Assembly (NCBI GenBank): GCA_028707085.1
Contig: JAQTUW010000001.1
Location: forward strand, 1 to 57,029
DNA from: Methylococcales bacterium
Lineage (GTDB): Bacteria > Pseudomonadota > Gammaproteobacteria > Methylococcales > Methylomonadaceae
Direction of reading: 5' to 3'
DNA length: 57,029 nt
A program made the position numbers and the translations under genes. Below are positions 9,423 through 17,111 of this stretch, in pieces. Position 1 is the stretch's first letter; each line of letters starts with the position of its first letter. The notes under the pieces are model-generated. The model worked only from the letters and a program-made list of their open reading frames with translations, did no database searches and was not told where the DNA came from.

Positions 9423-10024
9423 ATCTGAAAATTGTCAAATTGCAACTGCTGGCCTGTGCATTTTTCGGCGCGATTCTGCTCGGCGAATGGGGCTACGGCA
9501 TTTACGCCGGAGACCAGTTGCAGCAGGACTTTCAGGTCAAAAAGGATGAAGATGGCGTCGTCAGCGAACTGCCGAAATTTCCCGCTCAGAACTTCGGCCC
9601 CGGCGATTTTGCAGAAATGGTGGAACGCCCGTTGTTTACCGAGGGCCGGAAACCGATCGTCGAAGCAGCCGGTGAACTAGCCAAAAACGAAGAAAACAAC
9701 GCCCAGCTCGATGATTGGGCATTGATCGGCGTGTACAATAAAAACAATCGGTTGATTGCGCTGTTTACCCGAAAAACGGAAGCTAAAAAATATCTGAAAT
9801 TAAGCGCCGAACAACAGATTTCCGGCTGGGTACTGAAGGAAATCCGGCTTGACCGGGTGATTTTGCAACAGGGTGGACAGGAAACTGTCGTGCAGTTGCG
9901 CAAACCCAGAAAGGACGTTGCCCCGCTGCCGCCGGCCAGACCCGCTCCGCCGCCCGCCAGACCCAATAGGCCGCCGCTTCCACCGAAAAACAACAATCCC
10001 GAGAATGTTAACAATGATAGTTAA
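9419..10024 (+). CDS. GspC/GspN-like type II secretion protein
   Basis: A 201-residue protein with a single N-terminal membrane helix (about residues 7-27) and a periplasmic domain. The domain holds the motif MVERPLFTEGRKP near residue 63 and DDWALIGVYNKNNRLIALF near residue 97. These resemble the homology region of GspC and of the XpsN-type GspN, which connect the inner membrane platform to the secretin. The C-terminus is a proline-rich tail (PLPPARPAPPPARPNRPPLPP, about 175-195) that may span the periplasm or bind a partner. It overlaps gspM by 4 bases and gspD by 11. No PDZ domain is visible, so it is closer to the short N-type than to full GspC; the name is left open. Confidence 0.75.
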   Translation: MNLKIVKLQLLACAFFGAILLGEWGYGIYAGDQLQQDFQVKKDEDGVVSELPKFPAQNFGPGDFAEMVERPLFTEGRKPIVEAAGELAKNEENNAQLDDWALIGVYNKNNRLIALFTRKTEAKKYLKLSAEQQISGWVLKEIRLDRVILQQGGQETVVQLRKPRKDVAPLPPARPAPPPARPNRPPLPPKNNNPENVNNDS

Positions 10025-12383
10025 ACGAATGAAAGCATCACATGTCCTGGCATTGGCGCTATCGATGGCCGGTTGCGAATTCATAGGCCCGCAGATCCAT
10101 ACCAAGTTGCCGCTGCCTGAATTGGCGCCCCCCGAGGAAGGACTGACCAGCATTCCGGTAGATACCTCGGCGGACGAAAATAAAAAAACCACCAAAGTGG
10201 AAATTATTTCCGGCATTGAAGATGTCATTCCTTCGCAATCCCGTATCCTGAGCGCCGAAGCGGCGCACGGCAAGGGCGAATACAACCTGAATTTTGACGA
10301 TGCCGATTTGGGCGAGGTCGCCAAAGTGATTCTCAGTGATATTCTGGGCAAAAACTATAGTATCAGCCCCCAAGTGACCGGCAAGGTGACGCTGCAGACC
10401 AGCAAGCCGCTGAGCAAGGACGAGCTGTTGCCGACCCTGGACATGCTGCTGGGCATCAATAATGCGGCGTTGGTCAATCAAGGCGGCATGTATTTGATCA
10501 AACCGGTCGCCGACGCCGTTTACGACTCCCCGCTGCACGCGGCAAACATGCCTGCCGGCTATCAGGTGCGGGTGATTCCGGTCAGAAACGTGTCCGCCAG
10601 CGAAGTGGCCGATATTCTCAAGCCGCTGTTGCCTGAAAAAGCCCTGCTGCATGTCGATCCCAAACGCAACATTTTGCTGGTGGCCGGCTCCGGCAACGAA
10701 CTGAGCCGGGCTGTGGAGCTGGTCAACATTTTTGATGTGGATGTCCTGAAAGGGCGGTCGTTCGCACTGTTCACCCCGGCCCATACCGATGCATCCATCA
10801 TTATCGATGAACTTGAACAGATTTTTAATAATCATGCCGCCAGTTCAGGCGGCGGTAGCGCCGCCGGCGCAAAAAAGGAGAAAGAGACCGGCGCCGCGCC
10901 AGCTGCGGATAGCAACAGTTTTTACCGGTTCATCGAAATCAACCGCCTGAACGCTATTCTGGCCATTACCCGCAAACCGGAGTATTTAAAAGAAGTCGAA
11001 AACTGGGTGGTGCGTCTGGATAAAACCAATACCGCCGGCAAAGGCGGCGTCAATGTCTATCGCGCCCAGCACCATAGCGCCGTAGATCTGGCGCATACCT
11101 TGAGCAGTATCTTCGGCACAGCGTCGCAGGGTTCAGGCTCGGCTTCCATCGCCTCCGGTCGCTCGTCCTTGTCGGCGAGCAATAAATCGGGCTCGGGCGG
11201 TGGACTGGGTGGCGGACTAGGCGGCAGTAGCGGCGGCATGGGCGGCAGTAGTAGTGGTGGATTGGGCGGCAGTAGCGGCGGCATGGGCGGTGGCCTGGGC
11301 GGCGGCTTCGGTAGTTCGGGTGGCCAGGGCGGGCTATCGGCGCTGGGCAGCACTAGCGCTACCGGCAGCTTCGGCGGCGGCAATCTGTCCGGCGGCATGG
11401 CTGGCGGACAAGGGCAAAGCCTGATGCCCAATGTCAAAATCATTGCCGACGAAAGCAATAACGCCCTGATTATCGTCGGCAACAGCCAGGAATACGCCAC
11501 GATTATGAAAGTGCTGAAACAACTGGACGTTTTGCCCTTGCAGGTTTTGATAGACGCCACCATCGTCGAGGTGACCCTGACAGATAATCTGAAATACGGC
11601 ATCGAATGGTATTTTACCCACAATAACGGCGGCACCAATGTCATTTCCGGAGGCGATAGCACGAATTCTTTTACCCTGTCGAAAGTTGCCACCGGCGTCG
11701 CCAGCGGCGGTTTTTCCTATGCTTTTTCAAATGCCGGTCACAACATCGGCGCCCTGTTGTCGGCGGCGGCCACCAATAACAATATCAACGTCATCTCCTC
11801 GCCATCGCTGATGGTGTTGAACAATCAGGAAGCCGATATTCTGGTCGGCGATTCGGTGCCCGTTATCACCGGCACCACCACCAGCGGTTTGACCGGCGGC
11901 ACCAGCAACTCGATTCAGATGATAGACACCGGCGTCAGTTTATCCATCAAACCCAGAGTGAACGCCAATGGCCTGGTATTGATGGATCTAATGCAAAGTG
12001 TCAACACCGCCGTCCCGACCACGACGCTGTCAACCGGCACCAGCGGCGCGATTTCCACGCCAACCATTCAGAAAAGACAGATCGGCACCAGCGTGGCCGT
12101 GCAGAGCGGTGAAACTATCGTGCTGGGCGGGCTGATCAGAGAGGAAAACGACTTTAATCGTAACGGCGTACCGCTATTGCATGAAATTCCTTATATAGGG
12201 CCGTTATTTGGCGGCACCACCCGCAATAATGACAAAACCGAGCTGGTGGTGCTGCTGACGCCGCGGGTCATGAAAAGCCGCCAGGACGCTCAGGATGTGA
12301 CCGAAGAATTCAAGCATAAACTGACCGGCATTTACGACGAGAGGATCCCGGTTACAGCCGGAACAGCAGCGGAGCAGGAGTAA
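10014..12383 (+). CDS. gspD: Type II secretion outer membrane secretin GspD
   Basis: GspD (789 aa from the ATG at 10014) forms the outer membrane channel. An open frame begins earlier (9873), but the upstream 47 codons only shadow gspN. ATGs at 10014 and 10029 give a short signal peptide ending in SMAGC, which suggests a lipoprotein secretin. N0-type sequence (YNLNFDDADLGEVAKVILSDI) is followed by N1-N3 modules (VRVIPVRNVSASEVADILKPL, FRFIEINRLNAILAITR-like). The C-terminal secretin domain shows IDATIVEVTL, SIKPRVNANGLVLMDLMQ and GETIVLGGLIRE. A Gly/Ser/Met repeat of about 45 residues interrupts the N3 region, as described separately. It is the last gene of the operon. Confidence 0.95.
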   Translation: MIVKRMKASHVLALALSMAGCEFIGPQIHTKLPLPELAPPEEGLTSIPVDTSADENKKTTKVEIISGIEDVIPSQSRILSAEAAHGKGEYNLNFDDADLGEVAKVILSDILGKNYSISPQVTGKVTLQTSKPLSKDELLPTLDMLLGINNAALVNQGGMYLIKPVADAVYDSPLHAANMPAGYQVRVIPVRNVSASEVADILKPLLPEKALLHVDPKRNILLVAGSGNELSRAVELVNIFDVDVLKGRSFALFTPAHTDASIIIDELEQIFNNHAASSGGGSAAGAKKEKETGAAPAADSNSFYRFIEINRLNAILAITRKPEYLKEVENWVVRLDKTNTAGKGGVNVYRAQHHSAVDLAHTLSSIFGTASQGSGSASIASGRSSLSASNKSGSGGGLGGGLGGSSGGMGGSSSGGLGGSSGGMGGGLGGGFGSSGGQGGLSALGSTSATGSFGGGNLSGGMAGGQGQSLMPNVKIIADESNNALIIVGNSQEYATIMKVLKQLDVLPLQVLIDATIVEVTLTDNLKYGIEWYFTHNNGGTNVISGGDSTNSFTLSKVATGVASGGFSYAFSNAGHNIGALLSAAATNNNINVISSPSLMVLNNQEADILVGDSVPVITGTTTSGLTGGTSNSIQMIDTGVSLSIKPRVNANGLVLMDLMQSVNTAVPTTTLSTGTSGAISTPTIQKRQIGTSVAVQSGETIVLGGLIREENDFNRNGVPLLHEIPYIGPLFGGTTRNNDKTELVVLLTPRVMKSRQDAQDVTEEFKHKLTGIYDERIPVTAGTAAEQE
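11197..11335 (+). repeat. Gly/Ser-rich coding repeat inside gspD
   Basis: The N3 part of gspD carries a low-complexity insert made of glycine, serine, leucine and methionine. At the DNA level a 26-base unit (GGCGGCAGTAGCGGCGGCAT plus GGGCGG) occurs exactly at 11220-11245 and again at 11265-11290, 45 bases apart. Looser copies lie around it. All units are multiples of three, so copy number can change without a frameshift. A glycine-rich N3 insertion loop is known in secretins, but this one is unusually regular. Confidence 0.85.
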
Positions 12384-12442
12384 TGCCCGCCAGTCAAGCC
12401 GGTGATGAGGCGGCCGGGAAATGGGGATGCTCCGCATATTGC

Positions 12443-12470
12443 GACTAAAGCTGACGCCCGGTCTTTAGTC
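12443..12470 (+). other. Inverted repeat after the type II secretion operon
   Basis: GACTAAAG (12443-12450) and CTTTAGTC (12463-12470) form a perfect 8-bp stem with a 12-base loop, 60 bases after the gspD stop. No U-run follows on the plus strand (the next bases are CAAAAATAAAAAG). It is therefore not a classic terminator in that direction. It may be an RNA processing signal or a protein site; function is unknown. Confidence 0.4.
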
Positions 12471-12593
12471 CAAAAATAAAAAGCAATTTACTTTTATCCG
12501 TTTTTCTCCTGATAATTAACCACCATGGACTGGGGGCTTTTTCCGGACAGCGGATTGCAGTCGATGGCGGCTATAATGGTCGGCAGGCATGTC

Positions 12594-12630
12594 TGTCCGG
12601 TCTGCGCTTGCCGACCGGACAATAATTTTT
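12594..12630 (+). terminator. Probable intrinsic terminator between gspD and the glycosidase gene
   Basis: TGTCCGGTC (12594-12602) pairs perfectly with GACCGGACA (12613-12621) across a 10-base loop. It is followed by ATAATTTTT (12622-12630). A 9-bp GC-rich stem followed by a T-rich tract is the form of a rho-independent terminator. It would end the type II secretion transcript. Its position also argues against starting the glycosidase at 12589, because that start would put this hairpin inside the coding sequence. Confidence 0.6.
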
Positions 12631-12648
12631 AATTCTGAAGAAGCCGCC

Positions 12649-14898
12649 TTGAAACTTATATTGTATTTTTATATTTTTTTCCTGTTTCTCCTGCTGGGGC
12701 CTGCCGTGAGCGCACAAGAAAATAATGAGCCGGTTGAAACCAGGGTCGGCAAGCTGCTGGCGCAGATGACGCTGGAAGAAAAAATTGGCCAGATGACGCA
12801 GATCGATTTTAGCGTCATTTCAGTTGAAAACGGTCAGGATGCCGACGATCCGGTCGATCAGGCAAAGCTGGACGATGCGCTGTTCAATTACCATATCGGC
12901 TCCATTCTCAATGCGCCGACCACGCCCAACAACAAGGCGCAGCCCATCGAAAAATGGCGCAACCTGACCCAGGTTATCCGCGATACTACGTTCAGAACCA
13001 GGCTGCAAATTCCAGTCATATACGGCATAGACGCCATTCACGGCGCAAACTATACTAGGAACGCGGTACTGTTTCCGCAGGCCATCAACATGGCGGCCAC
13101 TTTCGAACCCGAGCTTTCCTTTCAAGAGGGCAAGTTTACCGCCAAAGCCGTCAAGGCTTCCGGGCTGGACTGGAATTTTGCGCCGGTCATGGATATAGGC
13201 CGTCAGCCGCTATGGCCACGGCTTTGGGAAACCTATGGCGAAGACGTGCATCTGGTGGGCGCAATGGGCGAGGCGTTCATAAAAGGCCATCAGGCTGACG
13301 ATTTTTCCGCGGCGGACAAGGCGCCGGCCTGCTTAAAACATTTTGTCGGTTACAGTTTTCCTATCAACGGCAAGGACAGAACCCCGGCCTGGATAGGCGA
13401 GAGAATGTTGCGCGAATATTTTCTGCCCGGTTTCGAGGCCGGGGTAAAAGCCGGCGCGGCTACCATCATGGTCAATTCCGCCGAAGTGGACGGCATTCCC
13501 GGCCACGCCAATTACAAGTATCTGACCGGCATTCTGCGCGAGGAAATGGGTTTTACCGGTTTTACGGTTTCCGACTGGGAAGACATCATCCGCCTGTACA
13601 GCCGCGACAAACTGGCGGCGTCGCCCAGTGAAGCCGTGAAAATTGCGGTGATGGCCGGGGTTGATATGAGCATGGCGCCGTTTAATTATTCCTTCTACGA
13701 TCTGCTTCTGCAACTGGTAAAAGACGGTGAAGTGCCGCTTAGCCGGATTGATGAGGCGGTGTCGCGCATCCTGCGGGTGAAGTTTCAAAGCGGTCTGTTT
13801 GATCGCCAGCAACCGGCGCTGGCTGCGGCGGACAATTTCGCCAGCCGCGAGGCGGTCGAGCTTAACCGGCGGGCGGCCAGGGAATCCATCGTTCTGGCTA
13901 AAAACGACGGGCAATTGTTGCCGCTGCCCAGACAGGCCAAGGTTTTGGTTACCGGGCCTACCGCCAATTCCCTGAGCGTGATGAACGGCGGCTGGACGAT
14001 CACCTGGCAGGGCAACAAGGACGAGCTGTATCCGCAGGACAAGCCCAGTCTGTATAGGGCTCTGCTGGAAAAGGCCGGCGACCGGGTCAGTTTCGTCGGC
14101 GGCAAGCGGTTTGAGGATGAAATCAATATCGAACAGGCTGTTAGCGAAGCGCGCAACAATGATTATATTATTCTGGCGCTGGGCGAAAAACCCTATACCG
14201 AAACTTTGGGCAATATCGAAACGCTCGACCTGCCTCCGCCCCAGCTTCAGCTCGCCAGAGCCCTGCAGGCCACCGGCAAGCCCATCATTCTGGTGACCTT
14301 TGGCGGCAGGCCGCGGATCATCACTGAAATCGCCAACAATGCCGCCGCCGTGGTATTGGGTTTTCTGCCGGGCATGGAGGGTGGCATCGCGATGGCCGAC
14401 ATCCTGTATGGCGATGTCAATCCCAGCGGCAAGCTGCCGATCACCTATCCCCGCGATACCAATGGCATTACGCCTTACGACTATAAACCCAGCGAAGAAT
14501 TTGAAAGCAACCGTTACTGGCCGCTATACTCTTTTGGTCACGGTTTAAGTTATACCCGTTTTGAAACCAGTAATTTGCAATTGGATAAAACCAGTATCGC
14601 CAATGGCGAGGACATCAATGTTAGCGTCAAGGTCAGAAACACCGGCAATCTGACCGGCAAGGAAGTGGTGATGGTGTATCTGCATGATGTGGCGGCTTCC
14701 GTCACCCGTCCGAACCGGCAGTTGAAAGCCTTCAGGAAGGTTGAGCTCAAAGCCGGCGAGGAACGAACCTTGCTGTTCACCCTGACTTGGCGCGATATGT
14801 CGTTCATAGGCGTGGATATGCGGCGTATCGTGGAGCCCGGCGAATTCAGGGTCATGGTCGGCAATGAAACCGCCACTTTTAGCGTTGTGAAAAATTGA
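12649..14898 (+). CDS. Secreted glycoside hydrolase family 3 (beta-glucosidase-like)
   Basis: A 749-residue family 3 glycosidase, probably periplasmic, that removes terminal glucose or related sugars from beta-linked oligosaccharides. I favour the TTG start at 12649: a GAAG-rich ribosome binding site precedes it, and the product then begins with a clean signal peptide (Lys, then LILYFYIFFLFLLLGPAVSA, cleaved before Gln). An upstream ATG at 12589 would add 20 residues over a terminator hairpin. The N-terminal barrel shows LTLEEKIGQMTQ-type sequence, IPVIYGIDAIHG, CLKHFVGY and the nucleophile motif GFTVSDWEDI. The C-terminal domains contain GFLPGMEGG, SGKLPITYPR, SFGHGLSYTRFE and a fibronectin type III-like end. 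Length agrees with BglX-type enzymes. The following sugar permease suggests joint uptake. Confidence 0.9.
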   Translation: MKLILYFYIFFLFLLLGPAVSAQENNEPVETRVGKLLAQMTLEEKIGQMTQIDFSVISVENGQDADDPVDQAKLDDALFNYHIGSILNAPTTPNNKAQPIEKWRNLTQVIRDTTFRTRLQIPVIYGIDAIHGANYTRNAVLFPQAINMAATFEPELSFQEGKFTAKAVKASGLDWNFAPVMDIGRQPLWPRLWETYGEDVHLVGAMGEAFIKGHQADDFSAADKAPACLKHFVGYSFPINGKDRTPAWIGERMLREYFLPGFEAGVKAGAATIMVNSAEVDGIPGHANYKYLTGILREEMGFTGFTVSDWEDIIRLYSRDKLAASPSEAVKIAVMAGVDMSMAPFNYSFYDLLLQLVKDGEVPLSRIDEAVSRILRVKFQSGLFDRQQPALAAADNFASREAVELNRRAARESIVLAKNDGQLLPLPRQAKVLVTGPTANSLSVMNGGWTITWQGNKDELYPQDKPSLYRALLEKAGDRVSFVGGKRFEDEINIEQAVSEARNNDYIILALGEKPYTETLGNIETLDLPPPQLQLARALQATGKPIILVTFGGRPRIITEIANNAAAVVLGFLPGMEGGIAMADILYGDVNPSGKLPITYPRDTNGITPYDYKPSEEFESNRYWPLYSFGHGLSYTRFETSNLQLDKTSIANGEDINVSVKVRNTGNLTGKEVVMVYLHDVAASVTRPNRQLKAFRKVELKAGEERTLLFTLTWRDMSFIGVDMRRIVEPGEFRVMVGNETATFSVVKN

Positions 14899-14915
14899 TT
14901 CGGCCCGGTAAAAAC

Positions 14916-16181
14916 ATGTCTCATCTGCAAAGCCGGCGCGGGCAATCCCATACCGGCTCTCTGGCCCCGCTCACCACGCTGTTTTTTATGTGGGGGTTCA
15001 TCACCTGTCTGAACGATATTCTGATCCCGCATTTAAAAGCCGTGTTTACCCTGGGTTACGCACAAGCCATGCTGATTCAGTTCTGTTTTTTTACCGCCTA
15101 TTTCGCCGTGTCCATACCCAGCGGTTTGCTGGTGGAAAAAATTGGATATAAGGGTGGCATCATAACCGGACTGACCGTGGCCGGTTGCGCCTGCCTGCTG
15201 TTTTATCCGGCGGCGGCCCTGCGCGATTATCCCTTGTTTCTGCTGGCGCTGTTCGTGCTGGCTTCCGGCATCACGCTGTTGCAGGTTTCCGCCAACCCGT
15301 ATGTGACGGTGCTGGGCGCGGCTGAAACGGCTTCCAGCCGGCTAACGCTCACTCAGGCCTTTAATTCGCTGGGCACCACGCTGGCGCCTTATTTCGGTTC
15401 GTTATTCATTTTAAGCAATGCGGCCAAAAGCGTGGGCGACATTGCGGCCTTGAATACTGAGCAGTTATCGCAGTATCAGGCCTTGCAGGCGGCGGCCGTG
15501 CAAAATCCCTATCTGTTTCTGGCCGCCCTGCTGTTTCTGATCGCCGCCGTGTTCGGGTTTTTGAAATTACCGGAAATCACTGTCGAGCAAAAACATGTCG
15601 GCAAGCGTCACGTTGAACAAAGCGCCTGGCATTTTCCACATCTGGTCTTGGGGGCTGCGGCGATTTTTGTCTATGTGGGCGCGGAAGTGTCCATCGGCAG
15701 TTTTCTGGTGAATTTTCTTGGTCTGCCGGAAATTGCCGGGCTGGCGGCGGCGGATGCCGGCAAATATGTGTCTTTTTACTGGGGCGGCGCGATGCTGGGG
15801 CGGTTTTTCGGCGCCGCGGCCATGCAAAAAATCCGTCCGGCCAGGCTGCTGACCTTGCACGGCCTATTTGCAGCCGCCCTGGTGCTGCTGACCATTTTTA
15901 GCCACGGGGCGCTGGCCATGTATAGCATTCTGGCGGTCGGATTGTGCAATTCCATCATGTTTCCGACCATCTTTTCGCTGGCGCTTACCGGTCTGGGCCA
16001 TCACACCGGTCAGGGTTCCGGAATATTATGCGCCGCCATAGTCGGCGGCGCGGTGCTGCCGCTGATTGAAGGCCTGTTCGCCGACCTGATAGGCATACAG
16101 ATTGCGTTTTTCCTGCCGATGTTAGGTTATCTGTATATTGCATTTTATGGCTGGCGCTGCCGGATCATGCTGAAATCTTGA
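14916..16181 (+). CDS. FucP-type sugar:proton symporter (MFS)
   Basis: A 421-residue major facilitator superfamily permease with about 12 membrane segments. The opening PLTTLFFMWGFITCLNDILIP is the hallmark of the L-fucose/glucose-galactose transporter family (FucP, GluP), as are PSGLLVEKIGYKGG and FLQVSANPYV-like segments (here TLLQVSANPYVTVLG) and LTLTQAFNSLGTTLAP. The frame opens at a TTG at 14895, overlapping the glycosidase stop. The ATG at 14916 is more likely, though neither has a strong ribosome binding site. Together with the upstream family 3 glycosidase it looks like a unit that hydrolyses an oligosaccharide outside the cytoplasm and imports the released sugar. The exact sugar cannot be read from sequence. 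Confidence 0.88.
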   Translation: MSHLQSRRGQSHTGSLAPLTTLFFMWGFITCLNDILIPHLKAVFTLGYAQAMLIQFCFFTAYFAVSIPSGLLVEKIGYKGGIITGLTVAGCACLLFYPAAALRDYPLFLLALFVLASGITLLQVSANPYVTVLGAAETASSRLTLTQAFNSLGTTLAPYFGSLFILSNAAKSVGDIAALNTEQLSQYQALQAAAVQNPYLFLAALLFLIAAVFGFLKLPEITVEQKHVGKRHVEQSAWHFPHLVLGAAAIFVYVGAEVSIGSFLVNFLGLPEIAGLAAADAGKYVSFYWGGAMLGRFFGAAAMQKIRPARLLTLHGLFAAALVLLTIFSHGALAMYSILAVGLCNSIMFPTIFSLALTGLGHHTGQGSGILCAAIVGGAVLPLIEGLFADLIGIQIAFFLPMLGYLYIAFYGWRCRIMLKS

Positions 16182-16223
16182 GGATCCCCCCGGATTTCAT
16201 TGCAGGTCATTCTGGCTACGCCT

Positions 16224-16277
16224 GTTTCATTAATGTATCATACGTTTCAGTTATGTTTCAATGTGTAGCATTGAAAC
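16224..16277 (+). promoter_or_regulatory. Candidate enhancer sites (GTTTCA repeats and palindrome) for a sigma-54 activator
   Basis: A perfect palindrome GTTTCAATG-TGTAG-CATTGAAAC lies at 16255-16277. Two more direct GTTTCA half-sites begin at 16224 and 16244. The half-sites start 20 and 11 bases apart, about two and one helical turns, so they lie on one face of the DNA. They end about 65 bases before a sigma-54-type promoter, a normal distance for an enhancer-binding protein. The activator is not in this window. Confidence 0.55.
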
Positions 16278-16342
16278 TCCATTCCCGTGATTGAAAGTCA
16301 AACAAACCCATAAAAAACAGATGCTTTAGCCAGAGCGTAAAA

Positions 16343-16358
16343 TGGCACGGAAGTTGAT
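16343..16358 (+). promoter_or_regulatory. Sigma-54-type (-24/-12) promoter for the sulfur gene cluster
   Basis: TGGCACGGAAGTTGAT at 16343-16358 fits the RpoN pattern TGGCAC-N5-TTGC except for A in place of the final C of the -12 GC. Spacing between the GG and the -12 element is correct. Transcription would start near 16369, leaving a 5' leader of about 34 bases before the persulfide dioxygenase ATG. Established precedent: in Cupriavidus the activator FisR drives pdo and sqr genes from sigma-54 promoters. Confidence 0.6.
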
Positions 16359-16359
16359 A

Positions 16360-16386
16360 TAAGTTTATTAGAACTTATTAAACTTA
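16360..16386 (+). other. Inverted repeat in the leader of the persulfide dioxygenase gene
   Basis: TAAGTTTA (16360-16367) and TAAACTTA (16379-16386) form an 8-bp AT-rich inverted repeat over the predicted transcription start, with AACTT (16372-16376) as a third partial copy in the loop. It could be an operator or a weak leader hairpin just before the GGGAG ribosome binding site. Confidence 0.35.
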
Positions 16387-16402
16387 TGCCCGGGAGCGCC
16401 AA

Positions 16403-17101
16403 ATGATCTTTAGACAGTTATTCGAAGAGGAAACTTCGACCTTTAGTTATCTGCTAGGCTGTGAGCGCACTCGCCGCGCCTGTTTGATCGATTCGGTGGC
16501 GTCGGAGCTAGACACCTATCTGGCTTTACTGGACAGCCTGAAACTCAAACTGGTTTACACCTTGGAAACCCACGTCCATGCCGATCACATTACCGGAGCC
16601 GGCATGCTGCGTGAAATCACTGGCAGTAAAAGCGTAGTGCATAAAGACGCTGGCGCCCGTTGCGCTGATCTGCAGATTACCGATGGCGAGTTACTGCAGG
16701 TCGGCGACCTTGACATCGAAGCGCGGCATACCCCGGGCCATACCAATGGCTGCGTCAGTTATGTCATGGCGGACAGGGTATTTACCGGCGACGCCTTATT
16801 GATAGGCGGCAGCGGCCGAACCGATTTTCAGCAGGGCAACCCCGGCCAGCTTTACGACAGCATTACCGGCAGGCTGTTCACCCTGCCTGCCGACACCCTG
16901 GTTTATCCGGGGCACGATTACAACGGCAATACCGTCTCGACCATCCGCCAGGAAATGGCCAGCAATCGGCGTCTGGGCCGGGGCCGTTCCCGCGAGGACT
17001 TCGTGGCCATGATGCAGGCGTTGAAACTGGATTATCCGAAGTATATCGACCGTGCGCTGCCGGCAAACCAGTCCTGCGGACTGGTAACGGAACAATACTA
17101 G
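16403..17101 (+). CDS. Persulfide dioxygenase-like MBL-fold protein (ETHE1/Blh type)
   Basis: A 232-residue metallo-beta-lactamase-fold enzyme. Persulfide dioxygenases oxidise glutathione persulfide to sulfite with one mononuclear iron. The ligands expected from ETHE1 are in place: His57 and His59 with Asp61-His62 in THVHADH, His113 in HTPGHT, Asp130 in FTGDALLIGG. The family's GSGRTDFQQG signature is at 136-145 and PGHDYNG at 169-175. The ATG at 16403 has a GGGAG site about 6 bases upstream. It is the first gene after the sigma-54-type promoter. A sulfite exporter-like gene and a sulfide:quinone oxidoreductase follow on the same strand, which fits the route sulfide to persulfide to sulfite. 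Confidence 0.9.
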   Translation: MIFRQLFEEETSTFSYLLGCERTRRACLIDSVASELDTYLALLDSLKLKLVYTLETHVHADHITGAGMLREITGSKSVVHKDAGARCADLQITDGELLQVGDLDIEARHTPGHTNGCVSYVMADRVFTGDALLIGGSGRTDFQQGNPGQLYDSITGRLFTLPADTLVYPGHDYNGNTVSTIRQEMASNRRLGRGRSREDFVAMMQALKLDYPKYIDRALPANQSCGLVTEQY

Positions 17102-17111
17102 AGCGGCGGCA

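Noticed and set aside
9873-10013. An N-terminal extension of GspD
   Set aside because: It is Arg/Pro-rich out-of-frame sequence over gspN and would bury the signal peptide that starts at 10014.
11197-11335. Repeats here as a CRISPR-like array
   Set aside because: Units are protein-coding, in frame within gspD, and lack unique spacers of constant length.
16360-16386. The AT-rich inverted repeat as an intrinsic terminator
   Set aside because: It has no GC stem or T tract and lies over the predicted transcription start.
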